DNA from: Pseudomonadota bacterium
GTDB taxonomy: Bacteria; Pseudomonadota; Alphaproteobacteria; SHVZ01
Length of the DNA stretch: 64,000 nt
Direction of reading: 5' to 3'
Assembly (NCBI GenBank): GCA_016195085.1
Contig: JACQAG010000026.1
Coordinates: 175,951 to 239,950, forward strand
The notes beneath the pieces are model-generated. The model was not told where the DNA came from. It did not search any database and saw only the letters and a program-made list of their open reading frames with translations. This document shows, in pieces, positions 60,409 through 64,000 of this stretch; position 1 is the first letter of the stretch; every line of letters starts with the position of its first letter. A program made the translations under genes and the position numbers.

Positions 60409-61560
60409 CTACCCCTTCACCAAATTGGCGTTGATGTAGTCGAAGTTGATGTCGTCGCCGAGGCCCGGCTTTTGCGAAAGGTGGATGTAGCCCTCGGCGT
60501 CCATGGCGTCGTCGCGGCTGTTGAGGTACTCCGGGATCTCGTCGTAGTCGATGAACGGGTGGAGCAGCCCGCGCTCATACCAGCGGCCGTTCTTCTGCAC
60601 GGCGCAGAGCGTCAAGTTTCCCGAGCCGCCGCCATGCACCTCGCAATCCATGCCGAAGGACTCGGCGAGGTGGATGATCTTGAGGCTGGGGCCGATGCCG
60701 CCGACATCGTGCACGCCGGTGCGGGCGATGTCGCAGGCCCCGGCCTTGATCCACTCGGCCCGCGTGTGGAACTTGCCGTCGGCGGTCTCCGGGCCGATGA
60801 CGGCGATCTCCAAATTCTGAGCGAGCCAAGCATAGGAGCTGATGGAGAACTCGTTCATCGGCTCCTCGTACCAGTAATAACCCAAGCGCTGGATCTCGCG
60901 GCCGAGCCAGAGGGCGTCGTTGCGGCTGTAGCCGTGATAGGCATCGAGCATCAGGGGCACGTCGGGGCCGACGGCTTCCCTGACGGCGGCACAGGCCTTC
61001 ACGTCCATTTTGGGATCGGGCGCCCAGGAGACCGGCTTCATCCAGGTGTGAAGCTTGATCGCCTTGTAGCCGCGGTTGACCAGCCAGTCGGCATAGCGCG
61101 CGTAATCCTCCGGGGTGGCGAGACCGCCCTTCATCTCGTCCCCGCACATGGTGCTGCCATAGGCCGGCACCTTGTCGCGGTAGGCGCCGATCAGCTTGTA
61201 GACCGGCTGGCCCAGCGTACGGCCGGCCAGATCCCAGAGCGCCAGTTCGACGATGGCCAAGGTGCGGTCTGTCAATTGGCTGGTGCTGCCGCGCTGCCAA
61301 TGGGCAAGACCTTGCCAAAGCTTCTCCCGGTCGAAGGGATGCTGGCCGATGAGCACGGTCTTGACGAAGCCGTCGATGAGAGACGGGCGCACCACTTCCA
61401 CCGGGCTCAAGCAATGCCCCTCGCTGCCATCGTCGGCAATGATCGTGAGCAAGGCTTGGCGCACCCGGTGCGGCTCGCCCGGATGGCTGTGGCCGTCGCT
61501 GTCCTTCACCTGGCGTGAGGTGTGGAAGAAAACCCGAACCTTGACATCGACGATCTTCAT
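60409..61560 (-). CDS. Mandelate racemase / muconate lactonizing enzyme family protein (enolase superfamily)
   Basis: A 383-residue acid-sugar-dehydratase-like enzyme. Capping domain at the N-terminus, then a (beta/alpha)7-beta barrel with catalytic Lys in YKAIKLHTWMK, metal ligands in LMLDAYHGYS (Asp), WYEEPM (Glu) and GPETADG (Glu), and His in ARTGVHDVGGIG. The His-Asp dyad of mandelate racemase-type members is partly visible. Acts on a sugar acid or related carboxylate; the substrate cannot be told. ATG 61560 starts the family similarity, with GGGGA upstream. Located close to tRNA-Glu. Confidence 0.88.
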   Translation of the reverse strand: MKIVDVKVRVFFHTSRQVKDSDGHSHPGEPHRVRQALLTIIADDGSEGHCLSPVEVVRPSLIDGFVKTVLIGQHPFDREKLWQGLAHWQRGSTSQLTDRTLAIVELALWDLAGRTLGQPVYKLIGAYRDKVPAYGSTMCGDEMKGGLATPEDYARYADWLVNRGYKAIKLHTWMKPVSWAPDPKMDVKACAAVREAVGPDVPLMLDAYHGYSRNDALWLGREIQRLGYYWYEEPMNEFSISSYAWLAQNLEIAVIGPETADGKFHTRAEWIKAGACDIARTGVHDVGGIGPSLKIIHLAESFGMDCEVHGGGSGNLTLCAVQKNGRWYERGLLHPFIDYDEIPEYLNSRDDAMDAEGYIHLSQKPGLGDDINFDYINANLVKG

Positions 61561-61822
61561 CGGCGCGTATCCCCGCTTCGCATTCCATTCATGGCGGCCG
61601 GCATGTTCGGGGTTGACCTTCCCTCGGTCAAGCCGGGCCAAGGGACAGCGCGCATGCGCGGCGCATCGGCTGATCGAGACGTTGTTGCGGGCCGGGGAGA
61701 CCGGCAGGGCCGTCCGGATCGCCTGAGCCGGCGCGCCAGGGCTGCGCTTGCCTTTCTCTCTCTGAGAGGCTAAGTCACCGCTCGCATTCGAGCCGGCGCC
61801 AAAAGACGCTCCGGCCCATGAC

Positions 61823-61898
61823 GTCCCCATCGTCTAGAGGCCTAGGACACCAGCCTTTCACGTTGGTAACAGGGGTTCGAATCCCCTTGGGGACGCCA
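61823..61898 (+). tRNA. tRNA-Glu (anticodon TTC)
   Basis: 76 bases including encoded CCA. Acceptor stem GTCCCCA pairs with TGGGGAC; the anticodon loop reads CTTTCAC (TTC anticodon); the T-arm is GGGGTTCGAATCCCC; discriminator G then CCA at 61896-61898. Confidence 0.97.
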
Positions 61899-61944
61899 CT
61901 GTGCGATTGTACGATATCGTTGCCTGCCGTTTGCGAATACCGCA

Positions 61945-62226
61945 TCAAGCAGCCGACAGCCGCACGTGGAACTTGTTGCCGGTCGCCTGGGCGTAACGCA
62001 ACAGCGTCTTGGTGCTCGGCAGCGTCTGGCCGCTCTCCAGTCTGGCAATGGTGGACTGGCTGGTCCCCATCCGGGCAGCCAGTTCAGCCTGCGAGAGGCC
62101 CGCCCGCAAACGAGCCTTGAGCAATTCGGCAGAAATCTCGAACTCCGGAGCGAGCGCGTCATACTCGGCCTTGACCTTGGGGTTGGCCAGCAGGCGAGCC
62201 TTGAGCTTCTCGAATGGGATTGTCAT
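61945..62226 (-). CDS. higA: HigA-type XRE antitoxin
   Basis: A 93-residue antitoxin. The helix-turn-helix reads LRAGLSQAELAARMGTSQST then ARLESGQTLPSTKTLLRYAQ. It overlaps the toxin gene by the ATGA at 62223-62226. Order is toxin first, then antitoxin (HigBA type). The N-terminal helix probably blocks the toxin; the HTH binds the operator upstream of higB. Confidence 0.9.
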   Translation of the reverse strand: MTIPFEKLKARLLANPKVKAEYDALAPEFEISAELLKARLRAGLSQAELAARMGTSQSTIARLESGQTLPSTKTLLRYAQATGNKFHVRLSAA

Positions 62227-62552
62227 GTGATCTCCTTTGCTCGCCGCAGCGCAAGGTCGATCTCGGCGCGCGGCGTCTTCTGTGTCTTCTTCACGAATGC
62301 CCGAACTACGACAACCCGTCGGCCGATGGCCGTGACATAGAGCGCGCGGGCTATTCCATCGCGGCCCGTCAGCCGCAATTCCCACAGCTTCCCTTCCAAG
62401 TGTTTCACATGCGGCTCGCTCAGGCTTTCCAGCCCTGCTTGGCCAATACGCTCGGCGAGCCGAAGGAACCGCGCCTGCATGTCAGCCGGAAGGGCGGCGA
62501 TTTCAGCGGCAACGGTGTCGTTCAGGATTTCAACTCGCCAAGGCACGCCCAC
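62223..62552 (-). CDS. higB: HigB/RelE-type toxin (phage-derived Gp49-like)
   Basis: A 109-residue toxin of the Gp49-like / RelE superfamily that cleaves mRNA on the ribosome. Family segments are LEGKLWELRLTGRDGIARAL and VVVVRAFVKKTQKTPRAEID, ending with the helix ALRRAKEIT. GTG start at 62552; little space remains before the operator-like repeat at 62556, so the mRNA may be leaderless or the start lies at the GTG two codons further in. Confidence 0.9.
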   Translation of the reverse strand: MGVPWRVEILNDTVAAEIAALPADMQARFLRLAERIGQAGLESLSEPHVKHLEGKLWELRLTGRDGIARALYVTAIGRRVVVVRAFVKKTQKTPRAEIDLALRRAKEIT

Positions 62553-62555
62553 TTA

Positions 62556-62573
62556 TATCTCAATTTTAAGATA
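62556..62573. promoter_or_regulatory. Putative HigA operator
   Basis: Arms TATCT and AGATA around CAATTTTA, directly before higB. It is an AT-rich island in GC-rich sequence, fitting an autoregulated promoter. Confidence 0.55.
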
Positions 62574-62728
62574 GGCGAAAGGGAGGCGAAGCGTAGTGGG
62601 TTCAGCGGTTTCGTCGCGCTCCTTGCCGCGCCCGGGCGTCCGATCGCGCCGATTCATAGCGCGACAGCGAAAGAATAATGCCCATCTTCATCGACCGTGG
62701 CGCGCCAGCGCTTCCGGCGGCTTGGGCG

Positions 62729-64000
62729 TCACTTCACGCCCTTGAGGGTTAGGTTAAAATACATTCGGCCATCCGGCCGCGGCGCGTAAGTGAGGCGGTC
62801 CGAGACGCCGTAGAGCGTCGGCTCGGTGAACATCCAGACCACCGGCGCTTGCCCGGCGACATAGGCCTCGGCTTCCGCGCACATGGCCGGCCATTTGCTC
62901 TGGTCGAATTCCTCACTGAAAGCCTTGAACATGGCGGTGAACTTGTCGTCCACCCAGCTCATGCGGTTCGAGCCGGAATTTTTCTCGACGAGCAGCAAAT
63001 CCCCCTGGCAGGTGTAATCCGGGCCCGACGAGCTATTCATGAGATCGCGGAAGCCGGCGCCCTGCTTGGCGCGCATCTGCACGCTGATGGCATTGTCGAT
63101 GACGCGGAAATCCTTGATCTCGATGCCGACCGCCTTCCACGCGTCGGCCATGACCTGGGCGATCTCCTTGTCCATGAGATAGGAGCCGTTGGTCGTGTCG
63201 AAATCGAGCGACAGGCGGATGCCGTCCTTGGCGCGAACACCGTCCTTGCCCGCCACCCATCCGGCGTCATCGAGCAGCTTCTTCGCTTTGGCGGGATCGT
63301 AGACGTAGGGCTTGAGGGCGGGATTGTTGTAGGGCGAATTGATCAGGTCGATGTTGCATTTGGCCATGCTGCCGAGCAGGGAGGCCGCGATCTCCTCGCA
63401 GTTGACGGCATGGTTCATGGCCTGGCGCACGCGCATATCGGCCAGGGCGGGGTGGCGGCCTTGTTTGATATTGATGAAGAGCCGCCGGTAGCTCGGCGCG
63501 ACGATCACCTTCATCCCGGGCGTGCGCTCGAGATTCTGCTTGAGGTCCGCCGGCACGCCGACCATGAGGTCGGCTGATCCGGCCTTGACTTCGGCGATGC
63601 GCGCGGCGACCTCCGGAACCGCCCTGACAATGACATCCTCGACTGGCGGCTTGCCAAGCCGGTATTTGTCGAAGGCCTTCAGCACCAGGCCCTGGCCCGC
63701 CTTGTAAGACACGAATACATAACCGCCCGCTCCGACCGGCGCGAAGGCGGTCTTCTCCGGCGGGGTCTCCGAATAGTATTTCGGCGGCAGGATCGACACT
63801 TCGGGATTGACGAAGTGGGAGGTGACGATCGGATCCGGCTGGCTCATGATGATGCGCGTCGTCAGATCGTCGACCTTCTCCATGCGCTCGTAGCGCAGCG
63901 CGCCGAGCGCGAAATTGAGATCGCCCTTGCCGGCGGCGAACAATTTCTTCGCCCGGTCGAAGGTGAAGACGACGGCGTCCGCATTGATCGGCTCGCCATT
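62729..64000 (-). CDS. Family 5 ABC transporter solute-binding protein (peptide/nickel type), C-terminal part
   Basis: About 423 C-terminal residues of an extracellular solute-binding protein of the DppA/OppA/NikA family. The frame is open to the window edge at 64000, so its N-terminus with the signal peptide lies beyond. Typical segments: NADAVVFTFDRAKKLF, VGAGGYVFVSYKAGQGLVLK, PALADMRVRQAMNHAVNCEE, AKKLLDDAGWVAGKDGV and WKAVGIEIKDF. It would bind peptides or another hydrophilic substrate in the periplasm; permease and ATPase genes are expected nearby, outside the window. Confidence 0.92.
   Translation of the reverse strand, partial: NGEPINADAVVFTFDRAKKLFAAGKGDLNFALGALRYERMEKVDDLTTRIIMSQPDPIVTSHFVNPEVSILPPKYYSETPPEKTAFAPVGAGGYVFVSYKAGQGLVLKAFDKYRLGKPPVEDVIVRAVPEVAARIAEVKAGSADLMVGVPADLKQNLERTPGMKVIVAPSYRRLFINIKQGRHPALADMRVRQAMNHAVNCEEIAASLLGSMAKCNIDLINSPYNNPALKPYVYDPAKAKKLLDDAGWVAGKDGVRAKDGIRLSLDFDTTNGSYLMDKEIAQVMADAWKAVGIEIKDFRVIDNAISVQMRAKQGAGFRDLMNSSSGPDYTCQGDLLLVEKNSGSNRMSWVDDKFTAMFKAFSEEFDQSKWPAMCAEAEAYVAGQAPVVWMFTEPTLYGVSDRLTYAPRPDGRMYFNLTLKGVK

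Overview
The window is GC-rich (roughly two thirds G+C by eye) and reads as a chromosomal segment of an alphaproteobacterium, most likely Rhodospirillales-like. Evidence: the hom-glpX-recJ run, rplM-rpsI, a class I PHA synthase, an Atm1-type ABC exporter, DnaE2, an AceE-like E1 protein, and an oxalate operon with OxlT, Oxc and Frc. No rRNA is present. One tRNA (Glu, TTC) lies at 61823-61898. The genus cannot be fixed from the sequence alone.

Layout. 1-3360: the C-terminal part of DnaE2, then an ECF sigma factor with a small membrane protein and a CnrX/Spy-like periplasmic sensor in overlapping frames. 3363-14004: housekeeping and transport genes: DMT permease, Atm1-like exporter, a degenerate response regulator with a helical partner, AceE-like E1, alanine dehydrogenase, polyamine-type binding protein, lysophospholipase-like hydrolase, SDR. 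14005-21621: a compact four-gene cassette (glycine-zipper lipoprotein, exported WD40-caspase protein, FecR-like exported protein, CHASE2-adenylate cyclase). An imperfect 40-bp direct repeat lies on both sides of it. This is the best candidate for a little-described system.

21622-31413: an insertion-sequence graveyard around a small oxidative-stress island (TetR, a deleted FMN reductase, an aquaporin broken by a 14-bp tandem duplication, an intact katG). IS1380, IS5 and IS110 relics, an apparently complete IS630 and an IS21 element with a truncated istB are visible. 31458-37482: a TetR/MFS pair with two matching operators, an exported metalloprotease with tandem C-terminal repeats, enoyl-CoA hydratase, SugE/Gdx and a hotdog thioesterase. 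37625-41714: two large translationally coupled coiled-coil lipoproteins, the second split by a frame change at an A6 run.

41814-49748: rplM-rpsI with a clear sigma70-type promoter and a terminator, then an oxalate catabolism cluster (oxlT, GntR regulator, oxc, frc, and a 10-formyl-THF hydrolase-like formyltransferase). The inferred path is oxalate uptake, CoA transfer, decarboxylation and handling of the formyl group. 49749-58909: gamma-carbonic anhydrase, inositol monophosphatase family, phaC, OmpA-like lipoprotein, hom, glpX, recJ. 58954-62575: toxin-antitoxin modules (BrnT plus an HTH antitoxin, an orphan FitA-like antitoxin, HigBA next to tRNA-Glu) mixed with a DinB protein and an enolase-superfamily enzyme. 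62729-64000: a family 5 solute-binding protein cut by the window edge. Bipartite palindromic repeats with CTAG-like ends occur at 33506-33626 and 49761-49872.
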